Part shown: positions 1-8,316 of the stretch, piece by piece
Position numbering within the stretch: the stretch's first letter is position 1
Layout of the letters: the number at the start of each line of letters is the position of its first letter
From: Commensalibacter melissae
Lineage (GTDB): Bacteria; Pseudomonadota; Alphaproteobacteria; Acetobacterales; Acetobacteraceae
Assembly: GCF_003691365.1 (NCBI RefSeq)
Contig: NZ_CP033087.1
Span: 820,501 to 884,500, forward strand
Length of the DNA: 64,000 nucleotides
Reading direction: 5' to 3'
Notes under the pieces: model-generated
What the model was told of the DNA's origin: nothing
Seen by the model: the letters and a program-made list of their open reading frames with translations, nothing else
The model's database searches: none
Translations under genes and position numbers: made by a program

Positions 1-255
1 CTGAAAGAAATGATAATTTTGATCTATATGGGTTGCGGTCCGATGGGAATTGCCTTTCTTGCCTGGGATTATGCCTCAAAAAATGCTAATATGTCGTTAT
101 TGGGAAGCTTGGCCTATTTGGCACCTTTACTATCCATGGTATGGCTGGTGGTGGCCGGTAAGGCTCCAGCAACATTTGGATTGGGAATGGCTGTTATTTT
201 AATTGTGGGGGGGGCAATAGTTGCAACTTACCCTTTAAAACATGTAAAAGAATAG
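1..255 (+). CDS. EamA/DMT-family transporter, C-terminal fragment
   Basis: The reading frame is open from the first base of the window, so this is the 3' end of a longer gene. The visible 84 residues contain two or three hydrophobic helices, including a GSLAYLAPLLS segment typical of the last repeat of drug/metabolite-superfamily (EamA) permeases, and end in a short basic tail. Such proteins export small metabolites or amino acids across the inner membrane; the substrate cannot be read from this fragment. It is followed by 81 bp of AT-rich sequence and then lepA on the same strand. Confidence 0.75.
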   Translation: MKEMIILIYMGCGPMGIAFLAWDYASKNANMSLLGSLAYLAPLLSMVWLVVAGKAPATFGLGMAVILIVGGAIVATYPLKHVKE

Positions 256-336
256 CAATCTTTGTAAAAAATCTATAGATATATAATTAAAGTTAAACTT
301 GATTTATTGAGACAGTCTTATTGATATTGGTGCACC

Positions 337-2142
337 ATGACAGATACGCCTTTGGAATCTATTCGTAATTTTTCTATTATCGCTCATATTGATCATGGGA
401 AATCCACCCTTGCTGATCGTCTTATCCAGGCATGTGGTGCATTGACGCAAAGGGAAATGCATGCCCAGGTTTTGGATAATATGGATATTGAGCGTGAACG
501 TGGCATTACGATCAAGGCGCAAACTGTAAGACTGCATTATAAGGCAAATGATGGAAAGACCTATATCCTTAATTTAATGGATACACCTGGTCATGTGGAT
601 TTTGCCTATGAAGTAAGCCGTTCTCTTGCCGCTTGTGAAGGATCGTTGCTGGTCGTTGATGCATCTCAGGGGGTAGAGGCGCAAACCCTGGCGAATGTGT
701 ATCAGGCCATTGATGCAAACCATGAGATTGTTCCAGTTTTAAACAAGGTTGATTTACCAGCTGCGGATGTTGAAAAAACCAAGGAACAGATTGAGGAAAT
801 CATAGGCATTCCGGCAGATGATGCCATTGGCGTCTCGGCAAAAACAGGTTTGAATATTGATGCGGTTTTAGAAGCATTGGTGACCCGTCTACCTTCTCCC
901 AAAGGGGATTTGGAGGCACCTTTGCAAGCTTTGTTGGTGGATAGTTGGTATGATACTTACCTTGGCGTCATTATTTTAGTGCGTATTAAAGAAGGTCGCC
1001 TTAAAAAGGGGATGCGTATTCGCATGATGTCAAACAACAGAACATATCATGTTGAACAGGTGGGTGTTTTCACGCCCCATATGCGCGAGGTTGAATCTCT
1101 GGGTGCTGGAGAGCTGGGTTTTATCAATGCCGCGATTAAAACCGTGGCAGATTGTCATGTGGGTGATACGATTACCGATGATCGCCGACCTGCGACCGAA
1201 CCTTTGGCTGGATTTAAGCCATCAATTCCCGTTGTTTGGTGTGGATTATATCCAATGGATGCCGATGACTTTGAAAAGCTGAGAGAAAGTCTAGGTAAAT
1301 TGCAGCTTAATGATGCATCATTTCATTATGAACCAGAAACTTCCGCTGCGTTGGGATTTGGTTTCCGCTGTGGATTTCTGGGATTGTTACATCTTGAAAT
1401 TATTCAGGAACGGTTAAGTCGAGAATTTGACCTTAACCTGATAGCTACAGCACCCTCGGTTGTTTATCATTTATACAAACGGGATGGGACGATTGAGGAT
1501 CTTCATAATCCTGCTGACATGCCTGATCCCACCCTGATTGAAAAAATAGAGGAACCATGGATAAAAGCCTCCATTATGGTTCCTGATGAATATCTGGGAG
1601 CTGTATTGGGTTTATGTACAGAGCGCCGTGGTCAACAGGTTGACCTGACGTATGTTGGGGCAAGGGCAATGGTTGTTTATCGCCTGCCGTTAAATGAGGT
1701 TGTCTTTGATTTCTATGATCGCCTCAAGTCCGCGACACGAGGATATGCCAGTTTTGACTATCATATGGATGGCTATGAAGAAAGTGATTTGGTTCGAATT
1801 AGCATTTTGGTAAATCAGGAACCTGTTGATGCCTTGGCCTTTGTTGCTCACCGTTCCGTAGCGGAATCACGCGGACGGGCAATCTGTGCCAAATTGAAAG
1901 ACTTAATTCCGCGTCAACTGTTCAAGATTGCCATCCAGGCAGCAATAGGGGGTCGTGTCATAGCGCGTGAAACCATTGGGGCCCTATCAAAGGATGTTAC
2001 TGCCAAATGTTATGGAGGTGACATTTCTCGAAAACGTAAACTGCTTGAAAAACAAAAAGAAGGTAAAAAACGTATGCGACAATTTGGTAAAGTTGAGATT
2101 CCTCAGTCAGCCTTTTTAGCAGCATTGAAAATTGACCGATAA
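337..2142 (+). CDS. lepA: Elongation factor 4 (LepA), ribosome back-translocase GTPase
   Basis: The 601-residue product has the normal LepA length. The G domain carries G1 AHIDHGKST (residues 16-24), DTPGH (from residue 82) and NKVD (from residue 136). Domain II, the EF-G-like domains III and V, and the LepA-specific basic C-terminus ([19 protein letters not shown]) follow in order. LepA is a cytoplasmic GTPase that binds stalled or mis-translocated ribosomes and affects initiation and elongation. The ATG at 337 gives the canonical N-terminus ([19 protein letters not shown]). A strong terminator lies 30 bp after the stop, so the gene is transcriptionally separate from the DUF2726 gene downstream. 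Identification is very secure. Confidence 0.98.
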   Translation: MTDTPLESIRNFSIIAHIDHGKSTLADRLIQACGALTQREMHAQVLDNMDIERERGITIKAQTVRLHYKANDGKTYILNLMDTPGHVDFAYEVSRSLAACEGSLLVVDASQGVEAQTLANVYQAIDANHEIVPVLNKVDLPAADVEKTKEQIEEIIGIPADDAIGVSAKTGLNIDAVLEALVTRLPSPKGDLEAPLQALLVDSWYDTYLGVIILVRIKEGRLKKGMRIRMMSNNRTYHVEQVGVFTPHMREVESLGAGELGFINAAIKTVADCHVGDTITDDRRPATEPLAGFKPSIPVVWCGLYPMDADDFEKLRESLGKLQLNDASFHYEPETSAALGFGFRCGFLGLLHLEIIQERLSREFDLNLIATAPSVVYHLYKRDGTIEDLHNPADMPDPTLIEKIEEPWIKASIMVPDEYLGAVLGLCTERRGQQVDLTYVGARAMVVYRLPLNEVVFDFYDRLKSATRGYASFDYHMDGYEESDLVRISILVNQEPVDALAFVAHRSVAESRGRAICAKLKDLIPRQLFKIAIQAAIGGRVIARETIGALSKDVTAKCYGGDISRKRKLLEKQKEGKKRMRQFGKVEIPQSAFLAALKIDR

Positions 2143-2174
2143 TTTTTGATACAAGATTTTCATTATTACTCTGA

Positions 2175-2213
2175 CCTATTTGATTTTTTGAAAAATATCA
2201 AATAGGTTTTTTA
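2175..2213 (+). terminator. Rho-independent terminator of lepA
   Basis: A perfect 10-bp stem (CCTATTTGAT at 2175-2184 with ATCAAATAGG at 2197-2206), a 12-nt loop and a run of six T directly after the stem. It sits 33 bp after the lepA stop codon. Confidence 0.8.
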
Positions 2214-2229
2214 TTGTTGATTTGACTGA

Positions 2230-2874
2230 ATGCTAGCGTTTCTTTTAATTTGTACTTTAATCTATTTTTCTGTTTTTTTTTATTTTTTGGGTAAAAATCA
2301 AGTTCCTTTAAAAAAAGGGTTTACATTTGTTTCCAGTCGTAAAAATAAAAATCATATTAATTATAAAAATTGTAAACATGAATTATTTTCCGCTGACGAT
2401 TTTATTTATAAACGATATGCAGAACAAAACACTAACATTAACCGATGTAATCTATATCCTGTAATCCCCGTTAATTTCGAATCCATTTTCATATTTAATT
2501 GTCTGCAAACGTGGTTGATCGATAAGAGATTGCATTGGTATATAGGTTTTGAAGTGTCAATGGGGGCATTCATCAAGACTGATCCTTCCTTGCCCCAGGA
2601 AATTCAAGATCAAGCTTTTTGGGCCTATAATAATAAACGTGTTGATTTTTTACTGGTTAATTGCTTTGGAAAACCAAAATTGGTAATTGAATATCATGGT
2701 TCTGGTCATAACCTTTCAAGGGACTCAGAGGATCGAATGAAAATCAAACGGGCTATTTTATACAAAACAGCCATTCCTTTGCTTGAAATTAGTTATATTA
2801 TGTCTAAAAATGAGATTATTTATTGGTTAGATCAGTTTTACAAGGAACATATCAAAAGTGATGAGAGGGGTTGA
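2230..2874 (+). CDS. Membrane-anchored DUF2726-domain protein
   Basis: A 214-residue protein with one N-terminal membrane helix (about residues 2-20) and a C-terminal domain resembling DUF2726: VDFLLVN, then KLVIEYHGSGHN, an RD/K-rich helix, and IPLLEI. The alternating strands with conserved D and E-x-H residues are what is expected of a restriction-endonuclease-like fold, but I cannot confirm an intact active site. DUF2726 proteins are widespread and of unknown function, often with one N-terminal helix as here. There is no good Shine-Dalgarno before the ATG, and the N-terminal 80 residues are unusually rich in Asn and Lys. The gene stands alone between the lepA terminator and the tRNA-Ser promoter region. 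Confidence 0.6.
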   Translation: MLAFLLICTLIYFSVFFYFLGKNQVPLKKGFTFVSSRKNKNHINYKNCKHELFSADDFIYKRYAEQNTNINRCNLYPVIPVNFESIFIFNCLQTWLIDKRLHWYIGFEVSMGAFIKTDPSLPQEIQDQAFWAYNNKRVDFLLVNCFGKPKLVIEYHGSGHNLSRDSEDRMKIKRAILYKTAIPLLEISYIMSKNEIIYWLDQFYKEHIKSDERG

Positions 2875-3072
2875 AATCGAACCTACAGTTAAAAATTCAT
2901 AAGGTTTTTCAAACCATATTGAATTCGATATAAAAGATCAGTTTAATATCTAAATATATGAAAATTATATATGAATCATTTTTTGAAATTTATTTTAATC
3001 TTTATTGTTAAAGGGTTTAATTTCAGTTTTAAATTTTTTCAGAAATTATCTTTGTTTTTTATGAAATTTTTC

Positions 3073-3100
3073 TTGCCTAATATGAAAAAATTGTTATCTT
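3073..3100 (+). promoter_or_regulatory. Probable promoter of tRNA-Ser
   Basis: TTGCCT (3073-3078), a 16-bp spacer and TATCTT (3095-3100), ending 22 bp before the tRNA 5' end. Assigned by consensus likeness and position only. Confidence 0.45.
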
Positions 3101-3122
3101 TCATCTTTAGTTAACCTTTTAC

Positions 3123-3213
3123 GGAGAGATGGCCGAGTGGCTTAAGGCGCACGCTTGGAAAGCGTGTGTACGTGAATAGCGTACCGTGGGTTCGAATCCC
3201 ACTTTCTCCGCCA
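3123..3213 (+). tRNA. tRNA-Ser (anticodon GGA), CCA encoded
   Basis: A 7-bp acceptor stem (GGAGAGA at 3123-3129 with TTTCTCC at 3203-3209, one G-T pair), the anticodon loop TTGGAAA with GGA, a long class II variable arm, the T loop TTCGAAT, and an encoded CCA at 3211-3213. The 3' end is repeated at 13343-13357 and, degenerately, at 16873-16887, so this gene is the attachment site for the islands that follow. The tRNA itself remains intact. Confidence 0.95.
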
Positions 3214-3218
3214 TTCAA
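3204..3218 (+). repeat. attL-type site (tRNA-Ser 3' end)
   Basis: The 15-bp sequence TTCTCCGCCATTCAA spans the end of tRNA-Ser and its first flanking bases. It recurs exactly at 13343-13357, about 10.1 kb downstream, and with three C-to-T differences at 16873-16887. A duplicated tRNA 3' end bounding a foreign block with an integrase remnant just inside it is the standard signature of tyrosine-integrase insertion. Confidence 0.75.
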
Positions 3219-3220
3219 CA

Positions 3221-3346
3221 AAACATTATCCCACATTACCTCACATTTCACGCAGAAAACTGGCGTTTTTAAGTAAATTAACAAACATTATCCCACATTA
3301 TAAAACATTTGAACGCATTTAATATTGGGGTATATTCTGGGGTATA
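3221..3346 (+). repeat. Integrase arm-type repeats next to the att site
   Basis: ACATTATCCCACATTA occurs twice (3223-3238 and 3285-3300), and a second tandem motif, GGGGTATA twice with a 4-bp spacer, follows at 3327-3346. A near copy of the second motif lies beside the distal att site at 13257-13276. Short direct repeats between attL and an integrase gene are normally arm-type binding sites; that role is inferred from position. Confidence 0.5.
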
Positions 3347-3371
3347 TGATTTTTCATCTTGGGCTATATCA

Positions 3372-3660
3372 ATGTTAACGGATAAGGCCATAAAAACAGC
3401 CAAATATCAGGAACAGGGTAAAAACAAACTTTATGAACGTGGTTTATACCTGATTATAATAAAAGCAAATTCCAAAATATGGCGTTTTAAATACACTTTC
3501 GCAAAAAAGTGAAATGCTAACATTTGATTCTTATGCTTAAATACCATTAGCAGACATGTGAGAAGCAAAATATGGTTAAAGCTATCGATCTTGGAATTGC
3601 TAATTTACATCAAAAATTTTTTCAATCTATACAGCAAAAAAATGTTTTAAAAATATTTTT
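3372..3660 (+). pseudogene. Tyrosine integrase remnant (IntP4/DUF4102 N-terminus)
   Basis: From the ATG at 3372 about 46 residues read as the arm-binding domain of a P4-type integrase (LTDKAIKTAKYQEQGKNKLY, then GLYLIII and WRFKYTFAKK), ending in a stop at 3510-3512. After a frame change, the next residues of the family are still recognisable (MLTFDSYA, stop, IPLADM, stop, EAKYG) to about 3590, with a possible short continuation to about 3655. The catalytic domain with its Arg-His-Arg-Tyr residues is absent. The enzyme is therefore dead, and the island could only move with help from another integrase. Confidence 0.7.
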
Positions 3661-3793
3661 ATGAACAGTGGATTTAAATAAATATAAGTATTTGAATCTT
3701 ATATATGTAATCTTTAATGTGATATTATTTAATTCCAAAGTTAAAATTAATGTAGTATGAAAACTTCTAAAAGTGGTAATATATAGGGAAAAA

Positions 3794-4605
3794 ATGACTG
3801 ATAAGAAAATAATATTCGTGAGCCATATCTCTAAAGAAAAAGAATTGGCAATATTATTAAAAAAAATATTAAAGAATTGCTCCTATCTTCAGTTAATGTT
3901 TTTGTATCTAGCGACGATCAAAGTATAACACTTGGCAATAAGTGGCTTGAAACAGTCAGTAACAATCTAGAAAAGTGCATTTTCATTATTGTTTTGTGTA
4001 GTCAAGAAAGCATTAAAAAACCATGGATAAATTTTGAATGTGGAGCTGGATGGACGCGAAAAATACCAATTATACCTATCTGTCACTCTAATTTAACAGT
4101 TGCCAACTTGCCCATTCCATTAAATCTATTGCAAGGATTTGATATACAAAAACAAGGTAAATTAACAGAATTAATATCCAGAATATCGAAAGAAATAAAT
4201 ATAGATACACCAAAATTTGATGAACCATCCATATTAAAAGAAATAAAAGAATTTGAAAAAAATTATCAGATAAATTCTAACATAAAAAAAGAACTAAAGG
4301 AGATAGAAGAAAACAATCCATCTTTTTATGAAAACCTAAAAGTTTTATTCGTTAATGGTCAAATTAATTCATCGAATTGTAATACTTTTTTTAAAATTAC
4401 TCAATCATCATTTGATGATATTAAACAAAGTCTAAAAAATTTACAAAAAAATCAACTTTTAGAATTTCAATATAAATCTGATGGAGCATTAGTTCTTTCA
4501 AGTGAAGTATCAGGATTAATCGGAACACTTCGTTTAAATTTTAAAGACTTTTATAACATTTACAAACAATATTTAACTTCAAATCCTACAACATCATCCC
4601 TCTAG
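3794..4605 (+). pseudogene. TIR-domain protein gene with a frameshift in an A8 tract
   Basis: The frame from the ATG at 3794 begins KKIIFVSHISKEKELAILLKK, a typical TIR first strand and helix, but runs out after 44 codons. The remainder lies in the next frame (open region listed from 3877 to 4605): VNVFVSSDDQSITLGNKWL, then IVLCSQES, KKPWINFECGAGW and IPIIPIC. The Glu in WINFE is at the place of the catalytic Glu of NAD-consuming TIR domains. The frames meet at a run of eight A (3859-3866); one extra A would restore a 270-residue protein. The C-terminal 110 residues look helical and winged-helix-like. Bacterial TIR proteins of this kind are often antiphage or signalling NADases. It may be a true pseudogene, a slippage-controlled gene, or an assembly error. 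Confidence 0.65.
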
Positions 4606-6056
4606 ACTGTTTTTGTTCTTTTTTTTCGTTTTCATGCGCCTATTTTGAATCTTTACTCTAAATTTTTCGATCATTTTAGATAATAAAAATTCTGAAGAAA
4701 TCTCAAAAGAGATAACGGTCAATCTTCATATTGCATTGGAGAAAATTATGCTCACTCTGATTTTATGGGGAAAGTGCAATGGAATAAAATAATATAATTG
4801 ACAATTTTAACACTACATGTTAAATTATTATTTATAATGAAATATTTGTAATTTTTTATTAAAAAGCGGTGGCTTATTTCAGTTAAATTTAAAAATATAT
4901 CAGATTTTTAATATGGATGGGATAGTTGTATTCTTCACAGAATCCATGTATCGAAGGTAATTCGCTAGTGCGTTTCATCGGTAGCTATTAAGATTTTTTG
5001 GAATATATATATTCTTTATAAATTAATTATTTGTTGAGAAATTGAGGAATTTTAAGGGTGTAAACCTGATAAATTTTAGTTTTTAGGTAAAATTAAAAAA
5101 ATACCGATCTAGCTGCTGTTTTTATATTTATAGGTTATACCTAGGTTCCTTTAGATTTCATCATGGTTATATTTGAATAGCAGCTGATTAATTTCACATA
5201 TAATGGCAATGATTAGTATTAGTGCAGCTTCAAGGATTGTTGAGAATTGCAGTCTTTTGTCAACACGATTTTGAGTGAGATATTCGAAGATCGTGGTAAG
5301 AATGCATTGTCAGAACTCATCTTGGCAAGACGTGTTGAAATATAATTTGGTGAAGTTCTAAAGTGTGTTGCTCTATTAATGACAGCTGATGAAGTATATG
5401 ATGATTGTAAAGGGCTTGAAATTGTTGGTTAAAGACGTAATCAAGAACGATTGTCAATTGTTCATACTGTGATTTATGAGGATCCTTACAACCCAGCTTT
5501 ATGGACAGATTTTTTTTGCCATTTTCCAGAATGTATGAAAGCTTAAATATTCTCCGTTTCTTATCCTAAAAGGAACGAGTGTTGGAATGGGTGAAGATAG
5601 CAAACCATTTATAGTTAATTTACCAACAAGTTTTACTGGAAGGCTCAAATATGTTTTGAAACAAGTAAACAGTAATAAATCTTCTGTTATTGCCGCAAAT
5701 GATTGTCAACAATAATTAATTAACTTTTTGTATTTATCAATCAGAATACAGTTTTTGACAAATCATGTTGATATTAAAATTTGGTATTGGCGATTACTTT
5801 TGAAATGTTCCAGATGAAAAAGATTTATTCCTATTAATTTAAAAACAATGGAACAGATGGAAGGTTTCAGGATTATTAAGAATCTGTTCAAAAAATATCT
5901 ATAAAAATCAAGTTGTTTCTGCATTAAATGAAGATAAAGATCATGTATTATCCACTTTTATTCATATTTAATGAAGCAACGTTGTTAAAAATATAAAACA
6001 AACAATGTCGCCATAATATTATGGGTATGGGCATTGTTTTATAATATCAATTTAAT
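4606..6056. other. Gene-poor, decayed island DNA
   Basis: There is no intact gene here. Very AT-rich sequence contains at least two coding relics on the plus strand, at 5253-5546 (listed separately) and 5572-5715. The second reads GTSVGMGEDSKPF, then TSFTGRLKYVLKQ, and ends at a TAA at 5713; no family was recognised. The rest shows no repeats, RNA genes or promoters that I can support. Confidence 0.5.
5253..5546 (+). pseudogene. Unrecognised decayed gene with two in-frame stops
   Basis: One frame reads as a plausible protein for 97 codons apart from two stops: SFVNTILSEIFEDRGKN, a stop after ARRVEI, LMTADEVYDDCKGLEIVG, a stop, then RRNQERLSIVHTVIYEDPYN and FFCHFPECMKA before the terminal TAA. 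The periodic hydrophobic pattern and aromatic-rich end are unlike random AT-rich DNA. I cannot name the family. A phage structural or tail gene would fit the surroundings, but that is a guess. Confidence 0.4.
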
Positions 6057-6085
6057 AAAAACCGTTCTTGTGAACGGTTTTTTTT
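6057..6085 (+). terminator. Rho-independent terminator just upstream of the SGNH gene
   Basis: AAAAACCGTTC (6057-6067), loop TTGT, GAACGGTTTTT (6072-6082), continuing into more T. It ends 16 bp before the next ATG and follows decayed DNA, so it insulates the gene downstream from read-through. Confidence 0.7.
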
Positions 6086-6100
6086 ATTAAGGATAAATAG

Positions 6101-7729
6101 ATGAATAATTATTTAATTAATAATAATGAACCAAAAATTTTACCGGCGAATGAAACTCAATGTAAACCGCAAAAAAATAATATTATTGAACAAAATGATC
6201 GTGAAATATTTGAGTTGCCTAGCGGATGTTTGAGTGGAACAATACTGCGTTTATCTTGTAAGGGACCTACAGAAAAGAAATTCTACAGTTTTTCTGTAAA
6301 GAACCGTATGTTGGCTGATGACAAGATCGCATCGGTGAAGGTCGGGCCTGCCAGTGACAGCAATGTCACGGCTGACAAATACACATTCCAGGATCATACT
6401 TTCACGGTTCGCCTGAGTGGCGGGGAATTGAACCGGAATGTTCCAATTCGTTGTGAAATAACGACAGAACAGGAGGAAACGATTGATTTTGTCTGTATTC
6501 TTCCAATTCGTGCGGAGGGTGTGCTGTATGAGAATAATGATGGTCTTGTCGTCATTATGGGGGCTACAGGTCCAAAAGGGGAAAAAGGTGAGCCAGGTGA
6601 AAGCAAAAATGGTAATAAATCAAATATTATAATTCGAGATATTAATACATTATATACTGGTGTATCAATTGTTGATACTTATAATTTTACGATTATAAAT
6701 CAGGATAAATGGAAAGGTAAAACAGTATCTAAAATCGGGTTTAATGTAAAAACAGCTGGTACTTTAACAGTAATGCTTATAAAAAAACCTAATTCTAATG
6801 ATTTTACAATTATCAAAAAAACTATGATTAATTTAGTCGTTGGACAAAAATGGTATGATTTAAATTGGGATATTGGGACTGACCAATATATTTCTATAGT
6901 AAATCCTGCAGATACAGGAAGATTCTTTTTTTCTAACAACAATCCTGATAATGACGGAAAATTTTGTTATTTTGATCCAAAATCGTCATCTTGGAAAGTT
7001 ACAACAAACGATTTAAATATGGGAATCATCATAAATGATGTGCCAATGACTAGGCCAACCTATTTGAATAATAAGAAAATATCAATATTAGGTGATAGTA
7101 TTTCAACATTTAAATCATTCATTCCAGAGGGTTTTGCTACTAAATATCCTTTGGCTGATGTAACATCTGTTGAAGATACATGGTGGTATCAAGTGAAAGA
7201 TTCATTGGGATATGATCTTTTAGAAAACAATTCTTTTTCGGGTTCTAGGGTTTCGAACGGAGGGAACGGAAGCCTTCAGACAAGATTGAATTCTATTAGT
7301 GATGAAACTGACTTATGTTTGATTTTCATGGGGACAAATGATTTGGGTAATGGGGTTAAATTTGGTGATTTTGATCCGTCGAAAAAGGAATTTGATTTAT
7401 CTGAATTTACTGATGCCTTTTGTAACGCGATTACAAAGTTACAAATACAATATCCCATGACTAAATTCATTTGGATGACTCCGCTAAAAAGATTTGTTAG
7501 CTCATTAGACAATACACAATATGTAAATGCTGGACAGACAGTAGATACCTATACAAATCGAATAATTGAAGCTTGTAACTACTATGGGATTGAATATTTG
7601 GATATGAGAGGATTAGGGATTACATCAATGAACCAGACTAGATATTTAGTTGATGGTTTGCATCCAAACAAAGTGGGTATGAAACTTTTATCTGCATTTG
7701 TTTATCAAAAATTATGTAATACTTTTTAA
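6101..7729 (+). CDS. Phage tail-type protein with collagen-like linker and SGNH hydrolase domain
   Basis: A 542-residue protein in three parts. Residues 1 to about 145 form a beta-rich module resembling the N-terminal attachment domains of phage tail or baseplate proteins. Next is a short Gly-X-Y stretch (GATGPKGEKGEPGE, about 151-164). From about 325 there is an SGNH/GDSL esterase domain: block I GDS with Ser333, block III GTND from residue 411, and a DGLHPN block with Asp518 and His521 completing the triad. Such tail hydrolases usually deacylate or cleave surface polysaccharide. The first 500 bp are clearly less AT-rich than the remainder, so the gene looks chimeric. There is no signal peptide. 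A terminator sits immediately upstream. The actual substrate is unknown. Confidence 0.7.
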   Translation: MNNYLINNNEPKILPANETQCKPQKNNIIEQNDREIFELPSGCLSGTILRLSCKGPTEKKFYSFSVKNRMLADDKIASVKVGPASDSNVTADKYTFQDHTFTVRLSGGELNRNVPIRCEITTEQEETIDFVCILPIRAEGVLYENNDGLVVIMGATGPKGEKGEPGESKNGNKSNIIIRDINTLYTGVSIVDTYNFTIINQDKWKGKTVSKIGFNVKTAGTLTVMLIKKPNSNDFTIIKKTMINLVVGQKWYDLNWDIGTDQYISIVNPADTGRFFFSNNNPDNDGKFCYFDPKSSSWKVTTNDLNMGIIINDVPMTRPTYLNNKKISILGDSISTFKSFIPEGFATKYPLADVTSVEDTWWYQVKDSLGYDLLENNSFSGSRVSNGGNGSLQTRLNSISDETDLCLIFMGTNDLGNGVKFGDFDPSKKEFDLSEFTDAFCNAITKLQIQYPMTKFIWMTPLKRFVSSLDNTQYVNAGQTVDTYTNRIIEACNYYGIEYLDMRGLGITSMNQTRYLVDGLHPNKVGMKLLSAFVYQKLCNTF

Positions 7730-8073
7730 AATTCATTAAGTATAATATATGTTTTATTTAAGCAATATCTACAATTTTTATTAAAATATTCTTTATGATG
7801 AAAATTGTGGATATATTTTTGTACAAAAATTTTATTGAAATGATCAGTTTCATCATGAATTTTGCCAAACGCCGTATCCAATGGCTGGATCAGCAATTCA
7901 AGTATTACGGATAGGATGGAATTGCCTGGAGATATCATCTGATAACATTTTGTTTCCAGGCAATCATATCGGTTGTACAGGTTGTTATTTGGCAATATAA
8001 TGAATGTTGTCTTTTAAATTAAACTTGTATTGCTTTGGTTTGAATTTACTTATTTAAAAATAAGATTATTTAG
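7730..8073. other. Intergenic stretch with a short relic ORF and an inverted repeat
   Basis: No convincing gene. A 39-codon plus-strand relic begins at 7797 (MKIVDIFLYKNFIEMISFIM, then NFAKRRIQWLDQQFKYYG). A 9-bp inverted repeat (ATTGCCTGG at 7921-7929, CCAGGCAAT at 7956-7964) follows. Neither is assigned a function. Confidence 0.4.
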
Positions 8074-8316
8074 ATGATCATGTATAGCCATAAACAGTTT
8101 AATCCCTATCGTTTGCATCTGGCAAGAATTTGCAGGAATATCACGAAAAAGGATATTTCCAAACTTATCAATGTATCATCATCAACGCTGACACGTCTTG
8201 AAAAAGGTTGTGACGAGCCGAAAAAGGAAACAGTTCAGCTTTTGGTAAAGGCATTGAATTTTCCAGAAGCGTTTTTTTTGAGGGGATTGAAGAAGATCGG
8301 GATAAAGAAGACTTGA
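8074..8316 (+). pseudogene. XRE-type HTH domain, 5' part of a broken XRE-ImmA regulator gene
   Basis: Eighty residues with a Cro/C1-type helix-turn-helix (ARICRNITKKDISKLINVSS, then STLTRLEKG). In the XRE-ImmA family this domain is fused to a metallopeptidase. Here the frame is lost at a run of eight T (8272-8279): with nine T the protein would read EAFFFEGIEEDRDKEDLNTK straight into the peptidase part at 8313. The intact gene would be about 373 codons (8074-9194). These proteins act as repressors or antitoxins of mobile elements and relieve repression by proteolysis. As it stands the HTH part could still be made as a short DNA-binding protein. Confidence 0.65.

Noticed and set aside
3309-3371. 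Upstream extension of the integrase ORF
   Set aside because: The first 21 codons are encoded by the GGGGTATA repeat region and do not match the integrase family; the natural start is the ATG at 3372.
7726-7995. Minus-strand 89-codon ORF
   Set aside because: It has no Shine-Dalgarno, no recognisable domain and lies in decayed DNA that shows a different relic on the plus strand.
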